DNA from: Dyadobacter sediminis | GTDB lineage: Bacteria; Bacteroidota; Bacteroidia; Cytophagales; Spirosomataceae | Direction: 5' to 3' | DNA: 64,000 nucleotides | Assembly: GCF_005860765.1 (NCBI RefSeq) | Contig: NZ_VCEI01000011.1 | Location: 868,001-932,000 of the forward strand | Shown: one piece after another, positions 28,294-36,648 of the stretch | Layout: the number at the start of each line of letters is the position of its first letter | Numbering within the stretch: the first letter of the stretch is position 1 | Made by a program: the position numbers and the translations under genes | The notes under the pieces: model-generated | Told to the model about the DNA's origin: nothing | Database searches by the model: none | What the model saw: the letters and a program-made list of their open reading frames with translations, nothing else

Positions 28294-29424
28294 ATGCCCT
28301 TAATCCTACTCGCTTTGCTGCTGGCCAACTTGGCCACCATTGCATTTTTTGGACTGGAAATTTATTTATGGAGAGAATGGTATCTGCACAAGGATATTCT
28401 AGCTGATCATGATTATGCCCGAAATTGCCTGATCGGTGCAATCGCCATGCTTTTGTATTTGCTGTTGGGCAGAAGCATAATCAGAATGCTTTTAGGGAAA
28501 AAACGTACAGGAGAAGATGAACCTGTAGCAAACCGATTTCCGGATCAGCAGCAGTTACAAAGGCCGGACGGCAGTGTTATCCATATTGAATATGGCGGAA
28601 TAAAGGGAAAACAGACGATCGTATTTATTCACGGCTGGAACTCCAACAGCATGCAATGGTATTACCAGAAAAAATATTTTGGCAATGATTATCATCTGGT
28701 GCTTATGGATCATCCCGGACTGGGGAAATCAAAGCGTGCCAGCAACAAGGATTTCAGCCTGGAAAAGTTAGCTGCAGACCTCGATGCCGTTATTGATTTC
28801 TCCGAAGCAAAAGATCCCATCCTGTGGGGACACAGTATGGGCGGTATGACCATACTGACCTTCTGCAAGGTTTACAAACAGAAGCTGTCCTCCATAAAAG
28901 GAATTATTCTCGAACATACGACCTTTACCAATCCGGTCAAAACTGCTATCCTCAGCAGCTTACTGGTGACCATTCAGAACTCGGTGCTGAAACCGATTTG
29001 CTGGCTTATGGTTCTGTTTTCTCCTTTGCTGTGGGTAAGCAGGTGGATGAGCTATCTGAACGGAAATATGCTGGTTATGACCCGGTTTTTGACCTTTGCC
29101 GGCACCCAGACCGGCAAGCAGCTGGATTTTACGAGTTATCTTTCCGCCATGGCACCGCCGGCAGTTACAGGCAGAGGCCTGCTGGCCATGTTCGATTATG
29201 ACGCTACGGATGTACTGCCGGAACTATTCGTCCCGACCCTGATTATAGGCGCAAACAAAGACCGCCTGACGAAACTGGAAGCGAGCATTATTATGAAGGA
29301 AAGAATTCCGGGCGCAAAGCTTCTCACGCTGCAACCGGCCGGACATATGGGCTTTGTCGAAAGGCATCAGGAAGTGAATGAAGCAGTTAGTCAGTTCATT
29401 CTGCAAACCAGACTTGTATCGTAG
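28294..29424 (+). CDS. Membrane-anchored alpha/beta hydrolase
   Basis: 376 residues. Two hydrophobic segments (about 1-24 and 44-62) anchor the N-terminus in the inner membrane. The alpha/beta-hydrolase domain starts near residue 85: oxyanion motif IHGWNSNS, then MDHPGLGKS, nucleophile S181 in GHSMGGMT, the acid in a GANKDRLTKLE segment and the catalytic His in QPAGHMGF. A further hydrophobic stretch at about 225-250 could be a lid. The family includes esterases, lipases and haloperoxidases; the substrate cannot be read. It is a single gene closed by a good terminator. Confidence 0.88.
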   Translation: MPLILLALLLANLATIAFFGLEIYLWREWYLHKDILADHDYARNCLIGAIAMLLYLLLGRSIIRMLLGKKRTGEDEPVANRFPDQQQLQRPDGSVIHIEYGGIKGKQTIVFIHGWNSNSMQWYYQKKYFGNDYHLVLMDHPGLGKSKRASNKDFSLEKLAADLDAVIDFSEAKDPILWGHSMGGMTILTFCKVYKQKLSSIKGIILEHTTFTNPVKTAILSSLLVTIQNSVLKPICWLMVLFSPLLWVSRWMSYLNGNMLVMTRFLTFAGTQTGKQLDFTSYLSAMAPPAVTGRGLLAMFDYDATDVLPELFVPTLIIGANKDRLTKLEASIIMKERIPGAKLLTLQPAGHMGFVERHQEVNEAVSQFILQTRLVS

Positions 29425-29453
29425 CAGGCCTTACACGGCTGCTTAAATAGATG

Positions 29454-29493
29454 AACCTGTACAACCGGCATTTTTTGCAACGTTGTACAGGTT
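29454..29493 (+). terminator. Intrinsic terminator after the alpha/beta hydrolase
   Basis: A 12-bp perfect stem (29454-29465 with 29482-29493, core CCTGTACAAC) with a 16-base loop, followed by TGGTTTTAAAA. It lies between convergent genes and may serve both. Confidence 0.75.
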
Positions 29494-29586
29494 TGGTTTT
29501 AAAAAGCCGCTTATTGTCAGGTTTGAGCTTGTAGCATCATTATAATGAAATGATATGCGCAGGTTTGAGCAGCTTTGCTATCCAGA

Positions 29587-30189
29587 CTACTGCTTTTGTT
29601 TCAGCTGATCATCCGTGAAATGTTCGGTATGTTTTGGCTGAGCGAATTTATCCGTGTTGTACACTTGCGATGAGCCGCGGGGAATGGAAAGTGACTTCCA
29701 TTTATCGCCGAGGACCATTTTGCCGATAAACACGATCTGTCCGATGTGATAAGGATAATGAGCAAGTTGTCTGTTGATGGCCTGCACTACGGTATGGCCC
29801 TGATTACGGATATATATTTCTTTCCCCAGATCTTCAGTACCAAGTTCTTCCAGCGCTTTCTGCAGACAGGCCCAGCCTTTATTCCATATTTCCAGCAATT
29901 CAGCTTTTGTCCGGATATTGTTTTCAAACTCCTCCTCCCGGTCACGCCATTCCTTTTCACCGTCTGACGTCAGAAAATCCGTCCATCTTGACAGCATGTT
30001 GCCGGAAAGATGTTTTACGATGATTGCTACGCTGTTGCTATCGGCATTGATTTGCCCGAAAAGCGCATCTTCCGGCAATTGGTGAATGGTTTGTTCGCCC
30101 AGCCATTTATAGTATTCAAACTGTTTTTTGACACTGTCCAAATAGTCGAGGGCTATGGCTTCAGAATAGTGCGGATGTTGGTTTGACAT
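29587..30189 (-). CDS. DUF1572 protein of the DinB-like superfamily
   Basis: 200 residues with the all-helical DinB pattern. VKHLSGNMLSRW supplies the first metal-binding His near residue 60, and RQLAHYPYHIGQIVFIGK supplies the two others. GQINADSNSVAIIVKHL and the final SLSIPRGSSQVYN are family blocks of DUF1572. Related proteins bind a divalent metal; some act as thiol transferases (bacillithiol-type), but for DUF1572 this is unproven. It is a single gene whose upstream flank (from about 30262) carries an array of 11-bp tandem repeats. Confidence 0.88.
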   Translation of the reverse strand: MSNQHPHYSEAIALDYLDSVKKQFEYYKWLGEQTIHQLPEDALFGQINADSNSVAIIVKHLSGNMLSRWTDFLTSDGEKEWRDREEEFENNIRTKAELLEIWNKGWACLQKALEELGTEDLGKEIYIRNQGHTVVQAINRQLAHYPYHIGQIVFIGKMVLGDKWKSLSIPRGSSQVYNTDKFAQPKHTEHFTDDQLKQKQ

Positions 30190-30288
30190 AGGGTTTTCTG
30201 GTTTTGTGAAAAGGAATGTAGTTGGGCTTTGCTGTATGAGCAGAAAGTCATTTGATTGTTATTTTATTGACATTTGATGGTCAGTTCA

Positions 30289-30354
30289 TTGTCATTTGGT
30301 TGTCATTTGGTTGTCATTTGGTTGTCATTTGGTTGTCATTTGATTGTCATTTGT
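30289..30354. repeat. Six tandem copies of an 11-bp repeat
   Basis: The unit TTGTCATTTGG occurs four times exactly (30289-30332), then as TTGTCATTTGA and TTGTCATTTGT up to 30354. Degenerate copies (GACATTTGATGG) extend to the left to about 30262. The period of 11 bp is near one helical turn, so any bound protein would meet all copies on one face. The array lies about 100 bp upstream of the DUF1572 start and 80 bp downstream of the peroxidase stop. Confidence 0.9.
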
Positions 30355-30436
30355 TGTTTTTTAGAAGGCGCCCGGTTGTTGAGTTGTTTGGTTGATATGA
30401 TTTTGGCAGGTGACGGATGCTTGAATGCGATGAATA

Positions 30437-31648
30437 TTAAAGTCCTGTCACCGGCAGGCCGCTTGGGACGGAAGCAGGCACGGATTTATCGAAATTGTCA
30501 TCATTCAATGTATTCAGGAAATCCACGATCCTTGAAATATCCCTGAAATTGACATCCATGTCCGTTGCAAGGGAATCCATTTCCTCCGGCTTTACATGCG
30601 GGTTCAGTATTTTACCGCCTGCAATGTCTTCGTAAAACATAAGCACCTGATCCAGCGTTGCCAATTTGCCGCTGTGCATATAAGGAGCCGTATACCGCAG
30701 GTTGCGCAACGTGGGCGTCCGGAAAGCATAATCCAGATGGATCCCTGCATCGCTTTCTTTCCGGTTGTCTGTATCGGGTACGCCCAACGTATGCAGCTTG
30801 TAATCGGAAAACATAGGCCCGGAATGACATTTGGCACAGCCGGCAACCAGAAAGGAATTCAGGCCGTCTTTTTCACCACTGGATAAAGCATTGCTGTCTC
30901 CGCGCATGTACTGATCAAACCGTGTATTCGGTGCAATAAGCGTCCGTTCAAATGATGCGATGGCTTTTGACAGATTGATCTGGTTTACCGGCTCTCCTTC
31001 TCCGGGAAATGCAGCGGCAAACAAGCCTTTATACGCCGGGATTCTTTGAACGCGTTCTACAATCTCATCCAGTATCCGGCCCTCATGAAAAGAAGCACCG
31101 CGCATTTCTTCCAGCGTCCGGATGGGCACGAGCGCCTGCATTTCCAGCCCTTTTGCCCGCAGGTCCCAGAACATGGGGGCTTCCTCAGGCTTGTACGGTT
31201 CACCGTTTTTTATGCCGTTAAAAGCTGTATTCAGGATGCTCTGGGAATTTCTTTTGACAAACGGCAGGTCATTGGAATCATTGAACCTCCTCTTGCTGCC
31301 CGTTCCTGTTCCATTCACACCGATGGAGGTTTCCAGAAATTCGGCATAGTTGAATTCCGGCTGGTGACAGGTTGCGCAGGACACATCCCGGTTTCCGGAA
31401 AGGATCGGATCAAAAAACAGGAAACGGCCCAGTTCTATCTTTTCAGGAGTTGCAGGATTATCTTCCGGATCGGTTACAAAGCGCGGCAGCGCACCCAGAT
31501 CTGCAATCGTTTCTATTGTTTTTACCTTTTTCTGACGCAATGTACCCCGCTCCTTTCCACAGCCGGCACAAAGCAATGCCATGCACACCAACAGGAATGA
31601 ATAACGCAACCGTGATTGCAGAGCCGTTTTGTTACGCAAACGCATCAT
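30437..31648 (-). CDS. Di-haem cytochrome c peroxidase / MauG family lipoprotein
   Basis: I place the start at the ATG at 31648, giving 403 residues. The leader then reads as a normal signal (RYSFLLVCMALLCAGCGKE) with a lipobox Cys about 30 residues in. An upstream GTG at 31792 adds 48 residues that do not look like protein and would run into the divergent tetR promoter. Two c-type haem sites are present: C91-x-x-C94-H95 (CATCHQ) and C271-x-x-C274-H275 (CAKCHSG). This spacing fits bacterial di-haem peroxidases, which reduce H2O2 in the periplasm with electrons from small cytochromes. The ALxTPxLRN-type segment (FRTPTLRNLRYTAPYMHSG) is also typical. Confidence 0.92.
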   Translation of the reverse strand: MMRLRNKTALQSRLRYSFLLVCMALLCAGCGKERGTLRQKKVKTIETIADLGALPRFVTDPEDNPATPEKIELGRFLFFDPILSGNRDVSCATCHQPEFNYAEFLETSIGVNGTGTGSKRRFNDSNDLPFVKRNSQSILNTAFNGIKNGEPYKPEEAPMFWDLRAKGLEMQALVPIRTLEEMRGASFHEGRILDEIVERVQRIPAYKGLFAAAFPGEGEPVNQINLSKAIASFERTLIAPNTRFDQYMRGDSNALSSGEKDGLNSFLVAGCAKCHSGPMFSDYKLHTLGVPDTDNRKESDAGIHLDYAFRTPTLRNLRYTAPYMHSGKLATLDQVLMFYEDIAGGKILNPHVKPEEMDSLATDMDVNFRDISRIVDFLNTLNDDNFDKSVPASVPSGLPVTGL

Positions 31649-31783
31649 GAAATGGCAGGATGTTTCATTATCCGGATAAAGCCTGCATGGTAGTAAAATA
31701 TAATGACGGTTTCGGGCAACTTTATGAATGAATATTTTTTCCGGAAACTTGAACCTATCTGAAAAAATACTACTTTTGAAAAA

Positions 31784-31800
31784 ACATACCACATAGTATC
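31784..31800. promoter_or_regulatory. Candidate TetR operator, copy 1
   Basis: ACATACCACATAGTATC contains the imperfect inverted repeat ATACC-N4-AGTAT and ends 3 bp before the tetR start codon. Nearly the same sequence recurs at 32409-32425 ahead of the next gene. Two copies next to a TetR gene suggest autoregulation. Inferred from sequence only. Confidence 0.5.
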
Positions 31801-31803
31801 TTT

Positions 31804-32391
31804 ATGGGAAAAGCTGCGGATACCCGCCTCATCATTTTGCAGAAAGCATTTGAGCTTATTTACAGAAACGGATATCAGGCCACAAGCATTGACGTGATCA
31901 TTGCCACTACGCAGGTAACCAAAGGTGCTTTTTATTATCATTTCAAATCCAAGGAAGAGATGGGGCTGGCGATCATCAAGGAAGTGATGTATCCGGGCAT
32001 GGCCGCTGCCATGATCGAGCCTTTAATGGATGGAACGGATGTGCCCGGCAAAATTTACCGCATGATGGAAGGTCTGCTGCTCGATAATCCTTTTTTTGAT
32101 GTACGGTACGGATGTCCGGCCATTAACCTGATCGAAGAGATGTCACCTTTGAGCCAGTCATTTAAAAGTGCGCTTACGCAGCTGGTCGTCCGATGGCAGC
32201 ATGCGATTGAACACGTTCTTACCCTAGCGCAGCAGTCGGGAACGATTCGGCCTGATCTGTCACCGCGACAGATTGCCTTGTTTGTCATTACTGGTTATGG
32301 AGGCGTGCGGAACATGGGCAAAGTATTCGGACAAAATTGCTACAAGGACTTCCTGGCCGAACTTAAACGCTACCTTCAGAAACTAGCCTGA
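31804..32391 (+). CDS. TetR/AcrR family transcriptional regulator
   Basis: 195 residues. The N-terminal 50 residues hold the TetR helix-turn-helix: ILQKAFELIYRNGYQATSIDVIIATTQVTKGAFYYHFKSKEEM, split here as its known blocks, with the recognition helix ending in the family mark FYYHFKSKE. The C-terminal helical domain includes CPAINLIEEMSPLSQSFK and GYGGVRNMGK, similar to the TetR group with the C-terminal domain of AefR/YcdC type; the ligand is unknown. It is transcribed away from the peroxidase gene and 44 bp before a small membrane-protein pair. Candidate operators stand before itself and before that pair, so it probably represses both. Confidence 0.9.
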   Translation: MGKAADTRLIILQKAFELIYRNGYQATSIDVIIATTQVTKGAFYYHFKSKEEMGLAIIKEVMYPGMAAAMIEPLMDGTDVPGKIYRMMEGLLLDNPFFDVRYGCPAINLIEEMSPLSQSFKSALTQLVVRWQHAIEHVLTLAQQSGTIRPDLSPRQIALFVITGYGGVRNMGKVFGQNCYKDFLAELKRYLQKLA

Positions 32392-32408
32392 ATTTTTTTT
32401 GACCATAA

Positions 32409-32425
32409 ACATACCAACCAGTATT
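32409..32425. promoter_or_regulatory. Candidate TetR operator, copy 2
   Basis: ACATACCAACCAGTATT lies between the tetR stop and the ATG at 32436. It matches copy 1 at 13 of 17 positions and keeps both half-sites ATACC and AGTAT at the same spacing. Its closeness to the start codon would let a bound repressor block initiation. Confidence 0.5.
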
Positions 32426-32435
32426 TTCTCTGCTT

Positions 32436-32900
32436 ATGTACGCGATCCTGCTTTTACTGCATTCTTTGTTCCGGTGGATGGTGCTGGCGTCCTTGCTGTC
32501 GTCCATTTATGTTGCTTTAAACGGTTACTATGGCCAAAGGCAATTCACGGCAGCTGCCGACAAATTCCGCCACTGGACTGCCACCATGGCCCATATCCAG
32601 TTTATGCTGGGAATGGGTTTGTATTTTTTAAGTCCGGTTGTGAAAGCGGCCGGCACTGCGTTCAGCGATGGATGGGCTCATGACCAGACATTCTTTTTCC
32701 GGTACATGCATGCAGCCCTGATGCTTGTCGTGGTGACCGTTGTTACAATTGGTTCTGCAAAAGCCAAACGCATGGAAACGGACCGGCAGAAGTTCCGGAC
32801 CATGCTGCGCTGGTTTGTTGCCGCTCTGGTCATTCTTTTTCTGGCTGTTCCCTGGCCGTTTTCACCGCTGGTTGCCCGTCCGTATTATCGTTTATTCTAA
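32436..32900 (+). CDS. Small four-helix inner-membrane protein
   Basis: 154 residues with four hydrophobic segments at about 1-25, 48-66, 88-108 and 124-142. His residues lie at helix ends (LLHSLFRW, FRHWTATMAHIQF, FRYMHAALM), which recalls small cytochrome b561/SirB-like haem-binding membrane proteins, but I cannot assign a family firmly. It is followed after 8 bp by a DUF3817 gene and preceded by tetR with a candidate operator, so the two membrane genes form a regulated pair. The function is unknown. Confidence 0.7.
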   Translation: MYAILLLLHSLFRWMVLASLLSSIYVALNGYYGQRQFTAAADKFRHWTATMAHIQFMLGMGLYFLSPVVKAAGTAFSDGWAHDQTFFFRYMHAALMLVVVTVVTIGSAKAKRMETDRQKFRTMLRWFVAALVILFLAVPWPFSPLVARPYYRLF

Positions 32901-32908
32901 CCGTATCA

Positions 32909-33220
32909 ATGAAAAACAATTTCAAATCTTCTGTATTCCGACTGCGCATCATGGGTATTCTGGAAGGGATTTCACTGCTGATCCTGCTTTTTGCTGCCGT
33001 TCCCAGAAAATACTTTTTCCATGATCCTTCGTGGGTCAAAGCCATCGGGCCTGTTCATGGCGTATTCTTTTTACTATTCATTTTCAATACGTTAAGCGTA
33101 GCCGTTGAGCAGCAATGGAAATTCAGGCAAATTACATGGAAAGTACTGCTGGCCTGCCTGGTTCCTTTCGGCACATTTTATATTGACAGGAAAATTCTGA
33201 AAAGTCTGGACCAGGCATAA
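32909..33220 (+). CDS. DUF3817 family membrane protein
   Basis: 103 residues with three hydrophobic segments and the DUF3817 blocks: FRLRIMGILEGISLLILLF at the start, a central KAIGPVHGVFFLLFIF with the conserved GxxHG, and LLACLVPFGTFYIDRK near the end. DUF3817 proteins are small inner-membrane proteins of unknown role; in some genomes the domain is found next to transporters. It starts 8 bp after the preceding four-helix protein, so the two are translated from one message. Confidence 0.88.
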   Translation: MKNNFKSSVFRLRIMGILEGISLLILLFAAVPRKYFFHDPSWVKAIGPVHGVFFLLFIFNTLSVAVEQQWKFRQITWKVLLACLVPFGTFYIDRKILKSLDQA

Positions 33221-33258
33221 TCCGGAAATCCGGTACCATGCTCATGAAAGCTGAAAAT

Positions 33259-34182
33259 TCATTGATTTGAATAAAGCAATTTCCGGAAAGCGGCGGGCGA
33301 CAATCCGGTTTTCTGCCTGAAAAACTTATTAAATGATTGCGGATGCTCAAAGCCGAGCTGGTAAGCCACTTCTGCTGTCGTCAGCGTATCGCTGCTCAGC
33401 AGTTCCTTCGCTTTTTCTATCAGCCGGAGGTGAATGTGCTGCCGGGTTGTTTTGCCGGTTAAAGACCGGAGCATATCGGACAGATAACGCTGCGAAACTT
33501 TTAACTGATCTGCAATTTCCTGTGTAGTCGGCAAGCCGCTGATGAGGGCCTGCTCTTTCGCAAACCACTCCGTGAGGTACGCGTTCATCCGGTCAATCAA
33601 ATCATGATGCATGACATTGCGGGTCAGGAACTGGCGGTTATAAAAACGGTTGCAATGATTCAGCAGCAACTCAAGCTGCGACACCAGCACGTCCTGACTG
33701 AAACGGTCGATGTTATTTTTCAGCTCCGTATCAATGGCCTCGAAAACAGACTGGATCACTTTCTTTTCGTTTTCAGATAGAAACAACGCTTCGTTTACGG
33801 AATAGGAAAAAAAACCATGTTGCTGAATCGTTCCGGCAAGCGGATAATCGTTGAACAGATCAGGGTGAAAAAACAATGCATAGCCTTCATGCTCTTCAGC
33901 ATCGCCGGAAAGCTCAACCAACTGGTTTCTGGCGACAAAAGCAAGTCCTCCTTCCTGAAAATCGTAAGAACCCGGCCCGTATTTCGCCTTTCCACTGAAG
34001 CGTGACTTAAAGGCTATCTTATAAAAATGAAGTAAATACAGACTTCCCGCGTCCGACAGATCCGGCTTAGTCCTGTCATAATGAACCAACGCGATGTGCG
34101 GATGCAGTGGCCGGGGCAAAGCCAGACGCTGCATCAATCCGGAAATGTTTTCGAAAATCAGTGGCTTCACGATTGACTTCAC
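33259..34182 (-). CDS. AraC family transcriptional regulator
   Basis: 307 residues. The N-terminal 190 residues form a sensor domain without a recognised ligand motif. The C-terminal 100 residues carry two helix-turn-helix units: TQEIADQLKVSQRYLSDMLRSLTGKT and LTTAEVAYQLGFEHPQSFNKFFRQKTG, the second of which is the conserved AraC signature. It starts 39 bp downstream of an SDR gene on the same strand, so the two are probably cotranscribed and the regulator may control the SDR. The sensor part resembles those of AraC proteins that regulate small oxidoreductase genes in this phylum. Confidence 0.92.
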   Translation of the reverse strand: MKSIVKPLIFENISGLMQRLALPRPLHPHIALVHYDRTKPDLSDAGSLYLLHFYKIAFKSRFSGKAKYGPGSYDFQEGGLAFVARNQLVELSGDAEEHEGYALFFHPDLFNDYPLAGTIQQHGFFSYSVNEALFLSENEKKVIQSVFEAIDTELKNNIDRFSQDVLVSQLELLLNHCNRFYNRQFLTRNVMHHDLIDRMNAYLTEWFAKEQALISGLPTTQEIADQLKVSQRYLSDMLRSLTGKTTRQHIHLRLIEKAKELLSSDTLTTAEVAYQLGFEHPQSFNKFFRQKTGLSPAAFRKLLYSNQ

Positions 34183-34221
34183 AGCCTTTTATTTTTTACT
34201 AAGTTACGCTGTAAAAGGGAT

Positions 34222-34962
34222 TTAATCCTGAGCAGTCGGGCGAATTACGATATCTCCAGTATCCACATAGTCCGGCTGCGCAATCGCAAAGGCAACTGCC
34301 TGCGCTATGGCTTCGGCCGGTATCGCAATTGCATCGGCCTTCTGCTGTATGGCTTCCCGCATGTTAGCATTTTTAATATTTCCGGCAAACGGCGTGGCAA
34401 CAAATCCGGGCGATATTCCGGTAACGCGCCAGCGTCCGTTTGATTCCTGCCGCAACGCTTCGCTAATCGTACGTACTGCATTTTTTGTGCCTGCATAAAC
34501 GCCCATCGCCGGAACGATGCTGATGCCCGCCGTTGAAATAATGGTGATAAAATGCCCTGATCCCTGCGACACAAAAATCGGTAATGCTGCGGCAATGCCG
34601 TAAAGTACGCCTTTCAGGTTTACGTCAATCATTTGTTCCCAGCCTTCCACATCCAGCTCTTCCATCCGGTAAAGCTGACTGATTCCTGCATTATTGATCA
34701 TCACATCCAGCCGACCGAAATGGCTTACCGCCAAAGCTGCAAGCTGCGCAACTTCATCCCGGTTCGTCACGTCTGTTTTCAGGCATACGGCCTCGCCGCC
34801 ACTTTGTTGTATGCGATCAGCAAGTTCGTTCAGCAAATTGGCCCGACGTGCACCCAATACAACCTTAGCTCCGCGTGCGGCCAGCAATGCTGCCGTGGCT
34901 TCCCCTATTCCGCTGCTGGCGCCGGTAATGACCACAACTTTTCCTTCCATTCCGTTTTTCAT
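34222..34962 (-). CDS. Short-chain dehydrogenase/reductase
   Basis: 246 residues, a classical SDR. The cofactor motif is TGASSGIG (13-20), the structural NNAG lies at 90-93, and the catalytic residues are S143, Y156 and K160 (IISTAGIS ... YAGTK). The R residues after beta-2 (LGARRANLL) favour NADP(H). Typical relatives reduce carbonyls or oxidise alcohols with broad specificity (YdfG-like); the substrate is not known. An AraC regulator follows after 39 bp on the same strand. The protein is cytoplasmic. Confidence 0.93.
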   Translation of the reverse strand: MKNGMEGKVVVITGASSGIGEATAALLAARGAKVVLGARRANLLNELADRIQQSGGEAVCLKTDVTNRDEVAQLAALAVSHFGRLDVMINNAGISQLYRMEELDVEGWEQMIDVNLKGVLYGIAAALPIFVSQGSGHFITIISTAGISIVPAMGVYAGTKNAVRTISEALRQESNGRWRVTGISPGFVATPFAGNIKNANMREAIQQKADAIAIPAEAIAQAVAFAIAQPDYVDTGDIVIRPTAQD

Positions 34963-35059
34963 ATTTTATCAAAATTTAGAATTACAAAATTCTGCCGGAA
35001 TGATTCGCCAGGTGTAGCCATGCATGCAGAATGTGTAGCCAGAATTACGGATCCTGTAT

Positions 35060-35147
35060 GAGGCAGGATGGAATGATTGGAGGATGAGGATTAATGGAGG
35101 AAAGGATTAAAGGAGAAAAGGAGGAGGTTTTTGGGGGATTGGGAGAG
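35060..35147. repeat. Purine-rich low-complexity tract
   Basis: The plus strand is almost all A and G with scattered T (GGAGGATGAGGATTAATGGA, GGAGAAAAGGAGGAGG and similar). It lies between the SDR start and the Dabb gene stop. A reversed counterpart (pyrimidine-rich on the plus strand) occurs at 53627-53718. A 111-residue frame starting here has no support. Confidence 0.6.
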
Positions 35148-35223
35148 CTTTGTTATAAAATAAACCTGATTAGGAAGTTTGGTATATGCTTCATAATCAG
35201 GCTTAAAAGGATTAAATATGGAT

Positions 35224-35622
35224 TTACCGCTTTGGTCCTACTGCATCATAAATCACCACTTTTTCCCATAGTTGGGCGTAATTGTTTCGGAAATCGTCAT
35301 GGATCGGATGTTTCTGATAAGCTTCTTCATCTGCAGGGCTGTCGAAAAAGCATAGCCAGGAATAGGCATAAGTGCGCTCGATCACATCGCGGTTTGTTTC
35401 TGCAGGCGTTCCGATATGGACCATTTTAATTGTCGGACATTTGGCGAGCTTGTTCAATCCTTCCAGCAATTTGTCTTTGTCGGCCGTATTTCCCGGATTT
35501 TTCAGATAGAATAAAACATGGTGTACAAACACGTTTTTGGCGGCCGGTTCCGTTGCTATGCCCATGCCCACGCCAGCCGCAAGGCCGCTTTTAACAAAAT
35601 TTCTTCTTGATTGCTGTTTCAT
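35224..35622 (-). CDS. Dabb family protein with Tat signal
   Basis: 132 residues. The N-terminus reads MKQQSRRNFVKSGLAAGVG, a twin-arginine signal, so the protein should be exported folded. The mature part is a single stress-responsive A/B-barrel (Dabb) domain: FVHHVLFYLKNPGNTADKD at the start, a central IGTPAETNRDVIERTYAYSWLCFFDS, and the closing DEEAYQKHPIHDDFRN. Dabb domains form dimeric alpha/beta barrels, and some bind small aromatic or polyketide ligands. It follows the DUF1080 gene by 37 bp on the same strand. Confidence 0.9.
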   Translation of the reverse strand: MKQQSRRNFVKSGLAAGVGMGIATEPAAKNVFVHHVLFYLKNPGNTADKDKLLEGLNKLAKCPTIKMVHIGTPAETNRDVIERTYAYSWLCFFDSPADEEAYQKHPIHDDFRNNYAQLWEKVVIYDAVGPKR

Positions 35623-35659
35623 TGACTTCTTGTATTAAAACGGATAATTGAATATTTTT

Positions 35660-36529
35660 TTAGAACAAACCTGCGTAATCTTTCGGCATTGCAGAAAGTT
35701 CCCTGATCATAATATTACGATAAAATACTTCCGCAGCCTCACTCTGCAGCTGGATTTTACCACTGATCATCGGCACTTCCTTCCCTTCCGGCGTAATATA
35801 ACGCGAATTGTTCAGCACCATCACGACATGGCCGTTGACAATATGCAGACTTTTTCCTTCATAGCAAATCAGTTCGAGCGTAGTCCATTCGTTTGCCGGG
35901 CTTTCGTAATTTCCCGAACGCATGCAAAAATAATCCCCGCCGCCTTTGAAGGTGCCAAAAGGCTGCTTGTGATCTGCTACCCGGTTCATGACGCCTTCGG
36001 ACGGGAATGAACGAATGTCAATGGCCGAATTGGCCTGGCACCAGAAATCGCCCATATGCCCTTCCATGATCTGAAATTCCTGCGACAGCATCCATGTCCG
36101 CCAGTATTCGGCACCCGCCTCGCCTTTGGAATGATACAAAATTCCGGAGTCGCGCAGCTTGTCCTGCCGGGGTTCATACTTTTTATCTCCCCATTTTACC
36201 TGAAGTCTGAGATGGTAATTCTTGTATGAACTGCGTGTGAACAGACATCCGTACGTTTCACCGCTGATCCGCAGCACCGGGCCGCCGGATTCATTGATAA
36301 CCGAAAATACGTTGCCGTTATCTTTGTTATAACCAATCGGTGCAACCGGATTGCCGTTTACGTCTTTCGGTACTTTTCCATTATAGCCGTTTTTATGCGC
36401 ATAGCTCAGGTAATTCTCCCACTGGCTGAGGTTTTTATCGAGAAGCGGCGTCCATTCATCCGCACTCCGCATGGAAAAGAGGGTACAAACTGCTGCTAAC
36501 CCCGCTGAAAAGATAAATGCAAGTTTCAT
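35660..36529 (-). CDS. DUF1080 protein (3-keto-disaccharide hydrolase-like)
   Basis: 289 residues with a signal peptide (about 1-20). The domain is a concanavalin-like beta-sandwich: opening WTPLLDKNLSQWENYLS, middle YKNYHLRLQVKWGDKKYEPR and RDSGILYHSKGEAGAEYWRTW, closing SEAAEVFYRNIMIREL. This is the DUF1080 family; members have recently been linked to hydrolysis of 3-keto-glycosides. In Cytophagales such genes often accompany Gfo/Idh oxidoreductases. A Dabb gene follows after 37 bp, and an AraC regulator diverges 119 bp upstream, so a small regulated unit is plausible. The active-site residues of the family cannot be marked safely by eye. Confidence 0.88.
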   Translation of the reverse strand: MKLAFIFSAGLAAVCTLFSMRSADEWTPLLDKNLSQWENYLSYAHKNGYNGKVPKDVNGNPVAPIGYNKDNGNVFSVINESGGPVLRISGETYGCLFTRSSYKNYHLRLQVKWGDKKYEPRQDKLRDSGILYHSKGEAGAEYWRTWMLSQEFQIMEGHMGDFWCQANSAIDIRSFPSEGVMNRVADHKQPFGTFKGGGDYFCMRSGNYESPANEWTTLELICYEGKSLHIVNGHVVMVLNNSRYITPEGKEVPMISGKIQLQSEAAEVFYRNIMIRELSAMPKDYAGLF

Positions 36530-36648
36530 AAATGTATTTATATCTGTCGTTTGAATTCTTATACAAGGACAAATGTAAAAACCGGATAGCCGGCTGCATG
36601 GTAAAAATCCATTATAAATTGGTAGGTTTATGGTTTTATTAAAACCCG

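Noticed and set aside
30274..30546. 90-residue plus frame over the 11-bp repeats
   Set aside because: Its N-terminal part is only the translated repeat and it overlaps the end of the peroxidase gene on the other strand.
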